Notes under the pieces: generated by a model | Database searches by the model: none | What the model was told of the DNA's origin: nothing | The model's input: the letters and a program-made list of their open reading frames with translations, nothing else | Position numbers and translations under genes: made by a program | NCBI GenBank assembly: GCA_033239005.1 | Contig: BSQZ01000095.1 | Coordinates: forward strand, 1,081,867-1,145,866 | Length of the DNA: 64,000 nucleotides | Source: Lamellibrachia satsuma | Lineage: Eukaryota > Annelida > Polychaeta > Sabellida > Siboglinidae | Direction: 5' to 3' | Shown: piece by piece, positions 36,001 through 43,257 of the stretch | How positions within the stretch are numbered: the stretch's first letter is position 1 | How the letters are laid out: each line of letters opens with the position of its first letter

Positions 36001-37397
36001 GCACAGAAGGTAACTAGAGATTTGGTACGATGCATTATATTTGATGGAAACTCAGCTGACTTGCCTTTGATGCGCGTGTAGATGCCTTGGTATGGGTCGT
36101 ATGCCACCATGCAAGGCCACCAGGGATGTCCGCTAACTTTCGCCCACATCAGATCTCCCACAAGCCACTTCACAGTGAGTTTCTCCGCTGCCACGGGAGG
36201 TGCCTGTAACCACAAAGTAATAAACACTGTCACGCATAACCCTCAGTTCTAATCAAATGATTTCTACAACAAAAAATCTTTAAAGTAAAAAAGAACTGGC
36301 CAAATACAATGCCCACAAGGAGTCTCTGGCATCAAGTGAGTGTGTTCACTTTGTAACACAACAAGTCAACACTCCAAAAAGTAATCTCTGAAAGAGTTTA
36401 GTAAGACATGCCAAGTAATCCACATAAAATCTTTACATAGGTTCTGCCACCATAATATAAATTTGTACACACAATTGTACAGAAATACAACACCATACAC
36501 CCATTCAACATTTCTTTTCGTCACACAGCAATTATAAGTATAATTTGTCACGTCAGTATAAAATGTTAGGCAAACAGTAAACATATTGAATAAACTTATA
36601 ACCAGGGTCTAACAATCTAACCCTTGATCAGTTTTCACCAACATGTATTTAATTGATTTTTTAAGTACTGTTTCAGTTACTACTGTAACAGTAATTGAAC
36701 TGTGTAACTGTGCCCACTCTGCTTACCGCAGCCTCTTGTTTGATGGCAGCATCTCGACTTGCCTCCATCATCTTTCTATCTCTTTTCTTCTCCATCAACT
36801 GCTTCTTGATGTCACCTTTTGTCTTTGCACGTCCAAACCTCGTCGGTGCAAACCCAGTTGCAACCGACACTGGTAAGGAGGGTGGCGGGGCGACCGAATG
36901 CATTGGTACCCCAGCAGCAGACAAAGCTGACTGCTCATGAGATTGGGGCGGCGGTGTGGCACGGCTACACAGAGTGCCCTCGTGAAACGACCGTCGGATT
37001 CTCAACTTAATTGGTGGTGACGGTATTGGTGCTGACACCTGTGAGTGACCGCCACAAGATGAATGCGGCAGTACTGAAGCGTCATCTGCTGGCAATGTCG
37101 GCAGGTGAGGTGCTAGGTCTGCACCCGGTAGCAGGTCAGTGCTTGCTGCAAACGACTGGCCTTGACACACGGTCTCCATGGGAACAATGTTTGCGTACTG
37201 CTGTGGATGGGCATCCGTCGAGACACTGTGATTGTTTGTTTTGCTCATCGCCATACGCGGGTGATGGGTCAGCGTCGGCACCTGGGGTAGATGGTGTCGA
37301 ATGACCGGCACAGCTTGACCAGTCATCTGGTCGTCTCCGGTCACCCCATTTCCACGGGGAGAGGAGGATGCCATCTGGGTTGTCGCAGATGTCACAT
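8495..37397 (-). CDS. NSD (NSD1/2/3-like): NSD-family histone H3K36 methyltransferase, 20 exons
   Basis: I assembled 20 exons by splice sites and phase; apart from the first two bases they sum to 4,440 nt (1,479 aa plus stop). Order by approximate residue: proline-rich N-region 1-223; PWWP 238-330 with HPWWP; HMG-like helices 445-495; PHD1 664-711; PHD2 715-780; PHD3 781-830; PHD4 830-875; PWWP2 880-945; AWS 1018-1062; SET 1063-1190 with FMNHSCEPN and LTFNYN; post-SET CxCxxxxC; PHD5 plus a Cys/His finger 1246-1310; Ser-rich tail. This is the NSD1/NSD2/NSD3 architecture, an SAM-dependent nuclear enzyme that mono- and dimethylates H3K36. Length is close to NSD2/NSD3 rather than NSD1. Catalytic motifs look intact. 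The 5' end is unresolved: the first exon seen starts mid-codon, and its first in-frame ATG is at codon 8. Confidence 0.93.
9451..10085. mobile_element. TIR DNA element with a MADF-like ORF
   Basis: A 26-bp inverted repeat (AAAGCTA, C or G, then GATTCCATATGTACGGAT) at 9451-9476 and 10060-10085 differs at one base. Between them, frame 9712-9915 has [28 protein letters not shown], the first two helices of a MADF (Myb/SANT-like) domain, which accompanies PIF/Harbinger transposases. No transposase is present, so it is probably a non-autonomous derivative. It lies in an NSD intron. Confidence 0.65.
10530..10562. repeat. (CA)n microsatellite
   Basis: Short imperfect CA/GCAC run in the last NSD intron. 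Confidence 0.85.
11821..12025 (-). CDS. NSD (NSD1/2/3-like): NSD exon 19: basic linker and PHD5
   Basis: 205 nt, phase 0 to 1. A lysine/arginine-rich linker ([12 protein letters not shown]) precedes [13 protein letters not shown] and [10 protein letters not shown] of the last PHD finger. Acceptor TCTATAG, donor CACG|GTCAGT. Confidence 0.95.
12547..12653 (-). CDS. NSD (NSD1/2/3-like): NSD exon 18: end of SET and post-SET
   Basis: 107 nt, phase 1 to 0. It contains [15 protein letters not shown] (the SET tyrosine near residue 1183) and the post-[16 protein letters not shown] zinc cluster. Acceptor CTCCAG, donor AAAG|GTTTGT. Confidence 0.98.
13144..13280 (-). CDS. NSD (NSD1/2/3-like): NSD exon 17: SET domain catalytic core
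   Basis: 137 nt, phase 2 to 1. It contains [20 protein letters not shown], with the NHSC SAM-binding motif at about residue 1145, then [11 protein letters not shown]. Acceptor GTTGCAG, donor GCAG|GTATGC. Confidence 0.98.
13338..13368. repeat. (ACGC)n/(CA)n microsatellite
   Basis: A brief ACGC tetranucleotide run in the intron upstream of NSD exon 17. Confidence 0.85.
13495..15195 (+). mobile_element. Degenerate LINE 3' end split by a hAT-like element
   Basis: The two flanks of the 13538-14989 element (13495-13537 and 14990-15195) read together as a decayed LINE C-terminus: a Lys/Glu-rich helix, then a WIGHV-like segment, an LEWNS-like segment and a Trp-containing tail. Stops and frameshifts are frequent. 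Assignment rests on the ordered motifs of the GHVLR...KRKRGRP...W family, so it is tentative. Confidence 0.5.
13538..14989. mobile_element. hAT-like non-autonomous element
   Basis: A perfect 17-bp terminal inverted repeat, CAGGGGTGAGATTTAGC, lies at 13538-13554 and 14973-14989. CAGGG ends are typical of hAT elements. AACTTG abuts both ends, which may be the remnant of a target duplication. No transposase is left in the 1.45 kb. Confidence 0.75.
15322..15443 (-). CDS. NSD (NSD1/2/3-like): NSD exon 16: SET domain, part 1
   Basis: 122 nt, phase 0 to 2. It contains [17 protein letters not shown] and [11 protein letters not shown], the SAM-proximal strands of the SET fold. Acceptor GGTTACAG, donor ACAG|GTCAGT. 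Confidence 0.98.
15600..16832. mobile_element. TIR element with an acidic ORF
   Basis: GTGACCAACTCCATC, then about 22 more bases, at 15600-15636 is repeated inverted at 16796-16832 with three mismatches. Inside, a minus-strand frame (16150 down to 15839) is acidic ([20 protein letters not shown]) and then has [14 protein letters not shown]. Acidic N-termini are common in piggyBac-type transposases, but nothing catalytic is visible. It sits in the intron between NSD exons 15 and 16. Confidence 0.6.
17069..17338 (-). CDS. NSD (NSD1/2/3-like): NSD exon 15: AWS domain and start of SET
   Basis: 270 nt, 90 codons, phase 0/0. It contains [27 protein letters not shown] and [12 protein letters not shown], the Cys-rich AWS (pre-SET) zinc cluster, then the SET opening [12 protein letters not shown]. 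Acceptor TATTTGCAG, donor AAG|GTAGGC. Confidence 0.98.
17474..18126. mobile_element. TTAA-flanked MITE
   Basis: TTAACCCACTAGAGCCC at 17474-17490 pairs with GGGGCCTAATGGGTTA at 18111-18126 (16-bp TIR with three mismatches). TTAA at the left and TTAT at the right suggest a decayed TTAA target duplication, as for piggyBac or Kolobok. Non-coding. Confidence 0.6.
18425..20276. mobile_element. TTAA-type TIR element
   Basis: A perfect 19-bp inverted repeat (AAGGCCACACACGGCAGGT) bounds 1.85 kb of AT-rich DNA, with TTAA at the left junction (18423-18426). A plus-strand frame 18894-19202 starts [19 protein letters not shown] and is basic. The frame may be a transposase N-terminus; its function is not recognised. 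Confidence 0.65.
20890..21002 (-). CDS. NSD (NSD1/2/3-like): NSD exon 14: basic/acidic helix before AWS
   Basis: 113 nt, phase 1 to 0. It encodes a helix rich in Lys, Glu and Gln ([16 protein letters not shown]) ending HYRHIK, matching the NSD linker that ends with a YKHIK-like motif. Acceptor TGTTGTAG, donor AAG|GTACTA. Confidence 0.93.
21219..21580. repeat. 39-bp minisatellite, about nine copies
   Basis: The unit is AGCCAGGTACTCACTGATAC followed by GGCTGAGTGAACTGTCTGT. Read in the NSD transcript direction, each unit holds TTCACTCAG (acceptor-like) and, ten bases later, TCAGTGAGTAC (donor-like). The open frame on minus (a 13-residue repeat, [13 protein letters not shown]) exists because 39 is divisible by three. 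Confidence 0.95.
22245..22324 (-). CDS. NSD (NSD1/2/3-like): NSD exon 13: end of PWWP2
   Basis: 80 nt, phase 2 to 1, 26 full codons beginning [10 protein letters not shown] and ending LAKVFQT. Acceptor GGTTTTAG, donor ACAG|GTGACA. Confidence 0.9.
22433..22790. repeat. 70-bp minisatellite, five copies
   Basis: Units start TTCCCAGAAATCCTCAACA and end CTCCTCAACAAATCTTTCC; copies 2-4 are nearly identical and the outer ones diverged. It lies in the 0.5 kb intron between NSD exons 12 and 13. Confidence 0.95.
22832..22960 (-). CDS. NSD (NSD1/2/3-like): NSD exon 12: second PWWP
   Basis: 129 nt, phase 2/2. It encodes [13 protein letters not shown] and [15 protein letters not shown], the core of PWWP2, which supports NSD binding to methylated nucleosomes. 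Acceptor TGTACAG, donor CCAG|GTGGGA. Confidence 0.97.
23364..23520 (-). CDS. NSD (NSD1/2/3-like): NSD exon 11: PHD4 and start of PWWP2
   Basis: 157 nt, phase 1 to 2. It contains [26 protein letters not shown] and [10 protein letters not shown]. Acceptor TTCCAG, donor TATAG|GTTGGT. The split arginine codon is completed by the next exon to give the NYRWWP of the second PWWP. Confidence 0.97.
24060..24239 (-). CDS. NSD (NSD1/2/3-like): NSD exon 10: PHD finger 3 and start of PHD4
   Basis: 180 nt, phase 1/1. It contains [27 protein letters not shown] and [10 protein letters not shown], diagnostic for NSD proteins. Acceptor CATTGCAG, donor AGTG|GTCAGT. Confidence 0.97.
24632..24832 (-). CDS. NSD (NSD1/2/3-like): NSD exon 9: PHD finger 2
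   Basis: 201 nt, phase 1/1. It contains [37 protein letters not shown], the second PHD-like finger that in NSD proteins follows directly on the first. Acceptor TACGCAG, donor AAAAG|GTGGGT. Confidence 0.97.
25592..26792. mobile_element. piggyBac-like non-autonomous element
   Basis: TTAACCCTTTTTATA at 25592-25606 and its exact reverse complement at 26778-26792 give an 11-bp TIR flanked by TTAA on both sides. Inside are two diverged tandem copies of about 190 bp, each with a GDDD-type acidic stretch then (V/G)NNF, resembling piggyBac transposase N-termini. It lies in the intron between NSD exons 8 and 9. Confidence 0.8.
27131..27395 (-). CDS. NSD (NSD1/2/3-like): NSD exon 8: PHD finger 1
   Basis: 265 nt, phase 0 to 1. 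After an acidic linker it encodes [16 protein letters not shown], then FHLSCLGL and FVCDECTTG, the first NSD PHD zinc finger. Donor is ACAG|GTTTGT. Confidence 0.95.
27996..28061 (-). CDS. NSD (NSD1/2/3-like): NSD exon 7
   Basis: 66 nt, 22 codons, phase 0/0, acceptor ATGTTTCAG, donor AAG|GTTGGG. It encodes a disordered acidic Ser/Glu linker ([15 protein letters not shown]) just before PHD1. Confidence 0.65.
28432..28536 (-). CDS. NSD (NSD1/2/3-like): NSD exon 6
   Basis: 105 nt, phase 0/0, acceptor TTGTTTACAG. It encodes an acidic, lysine-rich helix ([20 protein letters not shown]). Two in-frame donors exist: GAA|GTATGG (28432, chosen) and TGG|GTAATT (28426). Confidence 0.7.
29095..29142 (+). 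mobile_element. TTAA/AGGGAAAC terminal repeat (left copy)
   Basis: TTAAAGGGAAACCAAAGG, then TTTTGGGCC and CCCCTATAAGAAT. An inverted relative is at 34952-34999 and a third, TTATAGGGAAACAAAAG, at 18123. These look like ends of a TTAA-targeting (Kolobok- or piggyBac-like) family. Confidence 0.55.
29784..29994 (+). CDS. Ser-rich ORF, possible transposon first exon
   Basis: Opens [20 protein letters not shown], Ser/Gly-rich, and ends at a strong donor (GGT|GTAAGT). It begins 690 bp inside the terminal repeat at 29095 and shares an FSTK...QR pattern with the frame at 18894. Not recognised otherwise; it is antisense to NSD and within its intron. Confidence 0.3.
30190..30446. repeat. Diverged tandem duplication (about 180-bp spacing)
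   Basis: ATGAACTGGAGAA followed by GTACTG(C/T)AGCTCTATTTT occurs at about 30219-30265 and again at 30394-30440. Confidence 0.7.
32152..32180 (-). mobile_element. Terminal repeat of the TTAA element family in exon 5
   Basis: On the minus strand, TTAAGGCCAGACACGGTAG then TGAAATACG closely follows the terminal sequence at 18423-18455. Homology continues beyond the exon into the intron toward lower coordinates (32110-32150, compared with 20220-20258), so the element body lay on that side. Confidence 0.65.
32152..32241 (-). CDS. NSD (NSD1/2/3-like): NSD exon 5 (candidate; frame-neutral)
   Basis: 90 nt, exactly 30 codons, phase 0 at both ends, acceptor TTTTTTGCATGGGCAG and donor TAC|GTAAGA. The product starts [19 protein letters not shown]. 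Its last 30 or so bases match the terminal inverted repeat of the TTAA element at 18423-20276, so the donor lies in a transposon end. It is either an exonised segment or a false call; skipping it leaves the frame unchanged. Confidence 0.4.
34031..34128 (-). CDS. NSD (NSD1/2/3-like): NSD exon 4
   Basis: 98 nt, donor AAAG|GTAATT, phase 1 to 0. Two AG acceptors 6 nt apart (34129 or 34123) both keep frame, giving a possible two-residue NAGNAG-like choice. It encodes a basic linker with [13 protein letters not shown]. Confidence 0.75.
34952..34999 (-). mobile_element. TTAA/AGGGAAAC terminal repeat (right copy)
   Basis: Inverted relative of 29095-29142 (reads TTAAAGGGAAACAAAAATC on minus, then CCTATAAGAGT). 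NSD exons 4 and 5 lie between the two, so they are more likely two separate insertions than the ends of one 5.9 kb element. Confidence 0.5.
35000..35092. repeat. 20-bp tandem repeat, about four copies
   Basis: Unit CATTACACACAACACTCTAA, directly beside the terminal repeat at 34999 and just 3' of NSD exon 3. Confidence 0.9.
35126..35830 (-). CDS. NSD (NSD1/2/3-like): NSD exon 3: PWWP second half and HMG-like region
   Basis: 705 nt, acceptor TTCCACCAG, donor GGTG|GTAAGT. It begins with [15 protein letters not shown], the conserved second half of the PWWP. Basic linkers ([18 protein letters not shown]) look like nuclear localisation signals, and an HMG-like helical segment follows ([17 protein letters not shown] ... 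[13 protein letters not shown]). Confidence 0.92.
36065..36203 (-). CDS. NSD (NSD1/2/3-like): NSD exon 2: PWWP domain, first half
   Basis: 139 nt. It encodes [18 protein letters not shown], the start of the NSD N-terminal PWWP domain, which reads H3K36-methylated nucleosomes. Only a GC donor (AAAG|GCAAGT at 36065/36064) keeps frame with the next exon; the GT donor 4 nt downstream would break it. Confidence 0.9.
36727..37397 (-). CDS. NSD (NSD1/2/3-like): NSD exon 1 (first seen)
   Basis: 671 nt; acceptor TTTTCTAG, donor GCG|GTAAGC, phase 0 at its 3' end. It encodes a Pro/Ser/His-rich disordered region ending in a basic helix ([20 protein letters not shown]). Two bases precede the first full codon, so at least one more 5' exon exists unless the exon is itself partly UTR and translation starts at the ATG seven codons in. 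Confidence 0.75.
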
Positions 37398-37538
37398 CTA
37401 GAAAACAGCAAATATTATTTGCTCAAAAATCCGTTTAGTACAATGTGTTGCAACATGACAAATCACCCAAGTTTTGTTAACGCCTAGAGAACTACATTGC
37501 AACATGCACGCTGATAAGATAATTTGTGAAGGCAGTAT

Positions 37539-37936
37539 TTAAGGGGAGATATGGCAGCTAGAATGTTTTTTTGAAAAAAAAATATTCCATATTCCAATAG
37601 CTTTGTACATTTACTATCAATAAAGTTCACTTTTATAACAATGATATACTTTTAATTAGTTTTATTCCTGGATAAAGCTTGCATCTACCATGTGATCAAT
37701 GCCGTCAATCAATCTTTGATGGCCATTTACAAGTAATGACATCTTGACAAGAAAGTATGGTTTCATGGTTTAAAATGTTTTGCGCAATATCTTGGGGATG
37801 GTGAATAAAAATGTGTCGACAAATGTTATATTTAGAATATCACAACTTTGACAAATTCAGAAGATATTTTTTCAGAGCCAATGATGGTTGTGAAAGTATT
37901 ATAAAAATCCTATCCAGCTGCCATACCTCCCCTTAA
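37539..37936. mobile_element. MITE with TTAAGGGGAG termini
   Basis: TTAAGGGGAGATATGGCAGCT (first 20 bases and one more, 37539-37559) is repeated inverted at 37916-37936 with one mismatch. AAGGCAGTA occurs just outside both ends (37529-37537 and 37935-37943), a possible 9-bp duplication; TTAA is present at both ends too. Non-coding, just upstream of the first NSD exon seen. Confidence 0.7.
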
Positions 37937-38269
37937 GGCAGTAATGCAAACAAATATTGTTTTTACTACCTAAAAACGTTGATTTCTTTGCGTGATTGCT
38001 CCACTAAATTTTTTTTATTTATTTTAACTTGCCTGTCACAGAAGCCAACACTAAAAGATCGATGTGAAGCACCTAAAAATGGTTGTTACTTCACACTAAC
38101 AACGTAGCGTTAACTCTGTCCCCTGCTATAGTCCTCGCTATTGTTCCATCTAATTGGCCAGTTGGCTAATACGGTCCGCGATGTTCCAAACATGTCGGTT
38201 CCTGGTATTATGTTAACAGCCACGAACATGCCAGCTGCACGTTAACGTACGTTACAATGCCACTTTAAA

Positions 38270-39309
38270 CAGGGATAGAATTTAGCATAAAATTTGTAGG
38301 GGTCACTTGGACCCCCACTTTCCAGAATCTAGGGGTCCACCACCAAAACTGTAAGCCTAAAGCCATAATATAAATTTTATTGACTTGTATATTTGTTTGC
38401 CATCTCTGGTTTAATAAAAAAATGTATACAGACCTACCACATCGAATAACTAATAAATTAAAAGTAATTTTGGCCAAGCTCATGGACATGAACAACCATG
38501 GATAAGAATTAATTTTTTTATTTCTACTGAAAATTACCTGTGATGTTCCAAAATCCTTGCGACAGTATTACAAGTGAAATCCATAACTAATAACTATGAA
38601 AGCCAAGAATAATTATTAACCATAAAACATCCCATAAAATTATAACTTTGAGTTGCAATAAATCATTGAGAACTTCAGATGCAATTATATGCCAATCCCA
38701 AGCCTTGGCCGATTTTTTCCTGTAGACAAAACCAGGAATTTGGATGACAAAGAAGTAAAATCAGTTAAGAAAAGCATACATGGGAAGGAAATGTATTTTT
38801 ATTAGAACTTGCTGCGAAGTCAATTTCAACAGATCATGAAAAAAATCACAAGTCTGTAAATCCTCTCTTGACGGACTGTCACGAAAAGTTTGAAATGACA
38901 TATGATGTTATTTTTCAGTAACTCTTAGCAGTTTATCTCCCTAGTGTTTTTGCATGCAAGTAGCTGCACTAAATAGCAGTTTTGGCATCAAGAACACTGT
39001 CTGACACATTTTTTTATTTGGGGGAAACGTTTGTGTAATTGCGATATGTTGCCCTTTATTGCATGTAAAAGTCAAGGTTAACATTAAAGAACCCATGCTC
39101 TATATGCTTTAATTCATTGATGAAAGTTATACCATTCCACAGATACAAAAATTATCCCTGTACCTTAATTATGTCAAGTTATGAACTGTCAGAGTTATAA
39201 ATTTTGACGTGTTTGACCCATCAGTACAAATTAAGGAAATATACCCAAGATCCGAACCTATTGGGAGTCTGGCAGTGAATCTAGGGGCCCACACTAAATT
39301 CGAATCCTG
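38270..39309. mobile_element. hAT-like non-autonomous element
   Basis: CAGGGATAGAATTTAG at 38270-38285 and its inverted relative ending CTAAATTCGAATCCTG at 39309 (four mismatches), with GGGGTC/GGGGCC further in. Related in sequence to the ends of the 13538-14989 element. Confidence 0.5.
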
Positions 39310-39556
39310 TGAAATATAATATAAATTGTGTTTATAACAACATGCATATTCTATCACCCGAGTTTGATGTTACAAATGTATCTTCTATTCACTAACACTG
39401 GTTTGATCCACCAGAAATTTGGTAGAACAACCAAATTTTCAAGGCTGGCGGTCTGCCCAGAAAAGTTAATATCTAACCTTGTAGAATTACATAACATGAT
39501 AAAAAATTGTGATGTGATGTCGAGTGCAACAAATTGCTGAATTGAGTAAGCTACAA

Positions 39557-39654
39557 TCACATGACAAAAACACTTCCCATTAACATGCATATTCTTATGG
39601 AGTTTGTTTGTGGCACAGTTTAACATGTTAATGGGAAATGTTTTCGTCATGTGA
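39557..39654. repeat. 31-bp inverted repeat (hairpin)
   Basis: Arms 39557-39587 and 39624-39654 (TCACATGAC ... TTCCCATTAACATG) match at 29 of 31 positions around a 36-nt loop. It may be a small foldback element. Confidence 0.85.
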
Positions 39655-40964
39655 AAGAGACTTTGTGGACACTATGTAACTTTCATTCATAATTCAGCAA
39701 TTTATTAAGCACATTATAAAAGACACAGTGAAAGTTGCATTTCTAACTGCTTAGTTGGTTGAGATGATCAAGTCCTAAGTTCGCGAGGAAACCAATTTCA
39801 GTCTTTTATGCAGTTCCACCCCCCACCCAGTAGTTTTTAATGCACTTGTCTTCATCCTGTTGTCCAGAATCATGGAAGTGCATATGAGCACGGATTTGAT
39901 TATATATAATTTTCTCAAAAGCATAACAACAAATCCTGGGCTAACAAAGGAGAACTAATGCCTGTTACGTGGCATATTTTTTATCAGGTACCAGCCCTAA
40001 CAAGGAGGTCACTATGGCCCATGTGAAGGACATATACATTTCTCATCTTTTTTACACCAAGTCAGGTGCTACGAAGTCAGCACGTTGTACCAATTTCCTA
40101 TGAAATGACAAGGGGTAGTTTGGACGAGGTCACGCTGCTAGTACTTTGTAGTAGTTTTGTTCTTGTGAGTAAGGACATGTTAAATGTAGTCACTACTAGA
40201 ACCGATGTCGGTATTTGACTCTTTCTTATTGTTCTTTTTCTCTTTTATCGTTGCCGTTGGACAAGAGCCAAAGATCGGATGTTTCAAAAACTTTCATTAG
40301 TAATCCATAAAATGTTAACAATTAATTAAATTAAATTCGGCAAAAGAAATCAGACTAACGCTGCATTTGTTGTTGACTCGATATGGCGCGGCTAGTTACC
40401 CTGTCGTCGATACAAAAGACTATGGACCCGTAAAACCGGATGACTGAACATCTAGAAAGACATACATCCCGATGTGCGGCCATGTTGGATACGCACTCGT
40501 CAATTTCACGGAAAACATGCACGAATTATCGCAATTACCGCGCAACTGCACATCGATCAGACGTTATGCCACATATGGTGTGGAGACGGGCAGTGCATTC
40601 CACAATGAGATGCAACAATGTGAGATATTTACCGAAGGAATCGTACGTTTTCGGCGGTAATATTTTACACCCTACAATCTTCTTATCAGCAGCCCGACGA
40701 GCAATCGATGGGGTCAGCGGGAACTTCGCCACATCTCATTGGTCGGTTTAAAATATTCGGCGAAGTGAAGGTCAAGGGCGACACGTAGCGCCGACTTGCG
40801 AATATCTCGGATATAATTCTTTGATTTTCGGCCTCTCCGATAGGTGTAAAGTTGGGACACAGTAAGGGGACGTTTTGAACTGTGAAATTAATCCTTCGTA
40901 TTATTCCAAATAGTACAAATTTGTCAATCCCAAAATATTTATTTGAATGACGAGTCACAGAACT

Positions 40965-41121
40965 TTGTAGCAGGTGTTGTCTTTGATAGTGACTTCGACT
41001 TTCGCCAGCATATTTCTCAAGTATGTAAATCCTGTTTCTATCATATACGTGATCTTCGTCGAATTCGGCGTCACATCTACTGCTAAAACAATATCAACAA
41101 CATTAATTAGTAGCCGCCTTG
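40965..41121 (+). mobile_element. LINE reverse-transcriptase fragment (CR1-like)
   Basis: It reads VVFDSDFDFRQHISQVCKSC, FYHIRDLRRIRRH and, after a one-base shift, AKTISTTLISSRL, a familiar LINE RT segment. It is cut off exactly where the LTR element begins (41122), so the LTR element inserted into it; the continuation is not found past the 3' LTR. Confidence 0.75.
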
Positions 41122-41810
41122 TGTAACCCTGGTGGACTTAGCTGTTTATGTATTTGTTAGGCTAGTCACTAGAGGGCGCTATACCCCGTGTCACTCCCAG
41201 TTTATCGATCTGAGCCAGTTTTAGAAAGTAGTCAGTGCAGTTAGCCCTGGGTCGGAGAAGACGACACACGTTGTTATATGCAAGCAACCTTCTCCCGGCT
41301 CAGTATACATATTGACAATTTATTTCTAGTGAGTCACTTTCATAATACTTATATAGTGAGACTTTATTTATTTATAAAGTATTAGAAGTTGTGAAAGTGT
41401 ATGTTATGTTGAATGTTTTGGAAGCCGCCACTCTACAATTCAGTTAAGGGCTACATTAATAAACACCACGGCAATAGGTGTGCTTTATTTATAAATTATT
41501 AGAAGAAGTTGTGAAATTTTTGTATTAAGTTGAATGTTTTGGAAGCCGCCACTTTACAATTCAGTTAAGGGCGTGGCGGAAATAGGTGTGCTGGACGTGG
41601 CGGAAATAGGTGTGCTGGGCGTGGCGGCAATGTTATGTTTTTATGTTATGTTGAATGTTTTAGAAGCCGCCACTTTACAATTCAGTTAAGGGCTACATTA
41701 ATAAACGCCACGGCAATAGGTGTGCTGGGCGTGGCAGTACTGGGTAACTTTGTATTGTTGTTATACATTGCCACTCCTCTAAAGATTGGATACAACTAAT
41801 ATTGTTACTG
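41122..41810 (+). repeat. 5' LTR of the Gypsy-type element
   Basis: Matches 48193-48833 with small indels and substitutions, including internal GTGGCGG(A/C)AATAGGTGTGCT units. The leader may continue to 43474, interrupted by the GC-rich element. Confidence 0.85.
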
Positions 41811-41939
41811 ATGTATGAAGCACTGTCTAAACGTGATAATGTATAAGAGTGGTTGTAATGCAGCGTTGGTTGTTTAATTACAGTTGCTGTGAGCAGAAAC
41901 TCCATTTGTGGCAATGGGTTATTTGATGTGTGTGTGAAC

Positions 41940-43257
41940 TAGTGCCCTGCACGGGCCGGGCTTTAGGTCCAAGCCAGGCCCGGCCCGGGCCGGACCTCTA
42001 CATAATGTCGTGGACAGTGCCGGGCCTGGGCCTACATATTGCGTGCCCGGGTCGGGACTTTGCTGAAAACAATTTAAACACATCGGGCTTGGGCCGGGCC
42101 TTGGCCTAGTGTGAGCGGGCCGGGCCGGACGTGGGCTGGGCCTGGACATAATAAAAACATTCATACAAAACCCAGATTATTAATTTTATTATTAATAAAA
42201 ACTAGTTATAAATTGTAATTCCGGTTAATGAATGCTTAAAATTATTTCTTTAGTATTATATAGTTGCAAATTGAGACCTTGCATGGAGTTATGAATGACA
42301 ATAGTGCTTTATACATTGAAATGCAGTTTAACCTCTTTAACAATGGGATTTCCTATGGCATCATTTTAATAATGTGCATTCTTTTAATAGACATTTCATA
42401 TAAAATATATCTATATAGTCGCATGCCCATATCTTTGTATTGTAATTCTTTAAACATGTACTGGCTTTCCAAGACACTGTGACTGGAGTAGACTCTGTAA
42501 ACTGCATATTTTTGGCATGAATGTACCCTTTTGCACATATCTAATGGCCCCATATCAGGCCACTTAAGTTCACCTGGCTGGAAGCAGCCAGCCCCAAATG
42601 TTTACTTTAGACATATTTGCAGAGGCAATCAAGCCATGATTAACCACCAACTTATTACCCTTTGACCCAACCTGTGGATATTCTATAGTGCCAGCACCCA
42701 GTACCCACCCCAGTTGGTAATTGGTATTTTTCAATTGTGTTAACTAGTGCCTACTGTTCAGTGTCTACAATTTCCCCAGTACTGATTCATTCACACTTGT
42801 ACAAATTCACACATGTCTGAACCTGATCTGTCTCAGGCTAATGACTGCAGACCTGCTGGAAATGCCACTGGGTGTCAGTGCCAGTGGGTGACATAGTACG
42901 TAGTAGTTAGTACTAGCTACTAGCTAGACACTACTAAACAACAACTAACATTAGTATTTCAGTAGTAAACATTATACAATGTTCATATATTAGTTTTTAT
43001 TTAATAAAACAATAAGTCTGTGTTTACAGTTTATTTGTGTTTCGTCTTTCTTATAAGATCATAGGTTTATCTTCTCTTAACTTAGCGGGTTTACCCGTCT
43101 TTGGCCTTGAAACTTGCGGGCCGGGCTGGGCCAAACATTCACGATCTGGGCCGGGCCTGGGCTTCAAAATTTGTTGCGGGCTTGGGCCGGGCCTGGACTC
43201 TAACTGCTAATTGCGGGCCGGACTTGGGCTCAAATTATAGGCCCGCGCAGGGCACTA
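41940..43257. mobile_element. GC-rich hAT-like element, copy 1
   Basis: TAGTGCCCTGCACGGGCC at the left and its near-exact inverse at the right, with long GGGCCGGGCCTGGGC arrays inside each end and an AT-rich core. The 8-bp flanks GTGTGAAC and GTGTGTAC look like a target duplication with one change. TAGNG ends plus 8-bp duplications indicate hAT. A second copy is at 54920-57402. Confidence 0.7.

Larger units (their letters stand above)
37944..40950. other. Presumed NSD upstream or first-intron region
   Basis: No coding exon is identified. It holds a hAT-like element (38270-39309), a hairpin (39557-39654) and a CpG-richer stretch at 40380-40800. On the minus strand the latter contains AACATGGCCGCACATCGG followed by GATGTATGT, a plausible start codon and donor, but its phase does not join the exon at 37397 directly. 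Confidence 0.4.

Noticed and set aside
40440..40751. Plus-strand ORF near the possible NSD promoter
   Set aside because: No similarity recognised. CpG-rich DNA lengthens frames, and the minus strand has a better start context but incompatible phase with the next exon.
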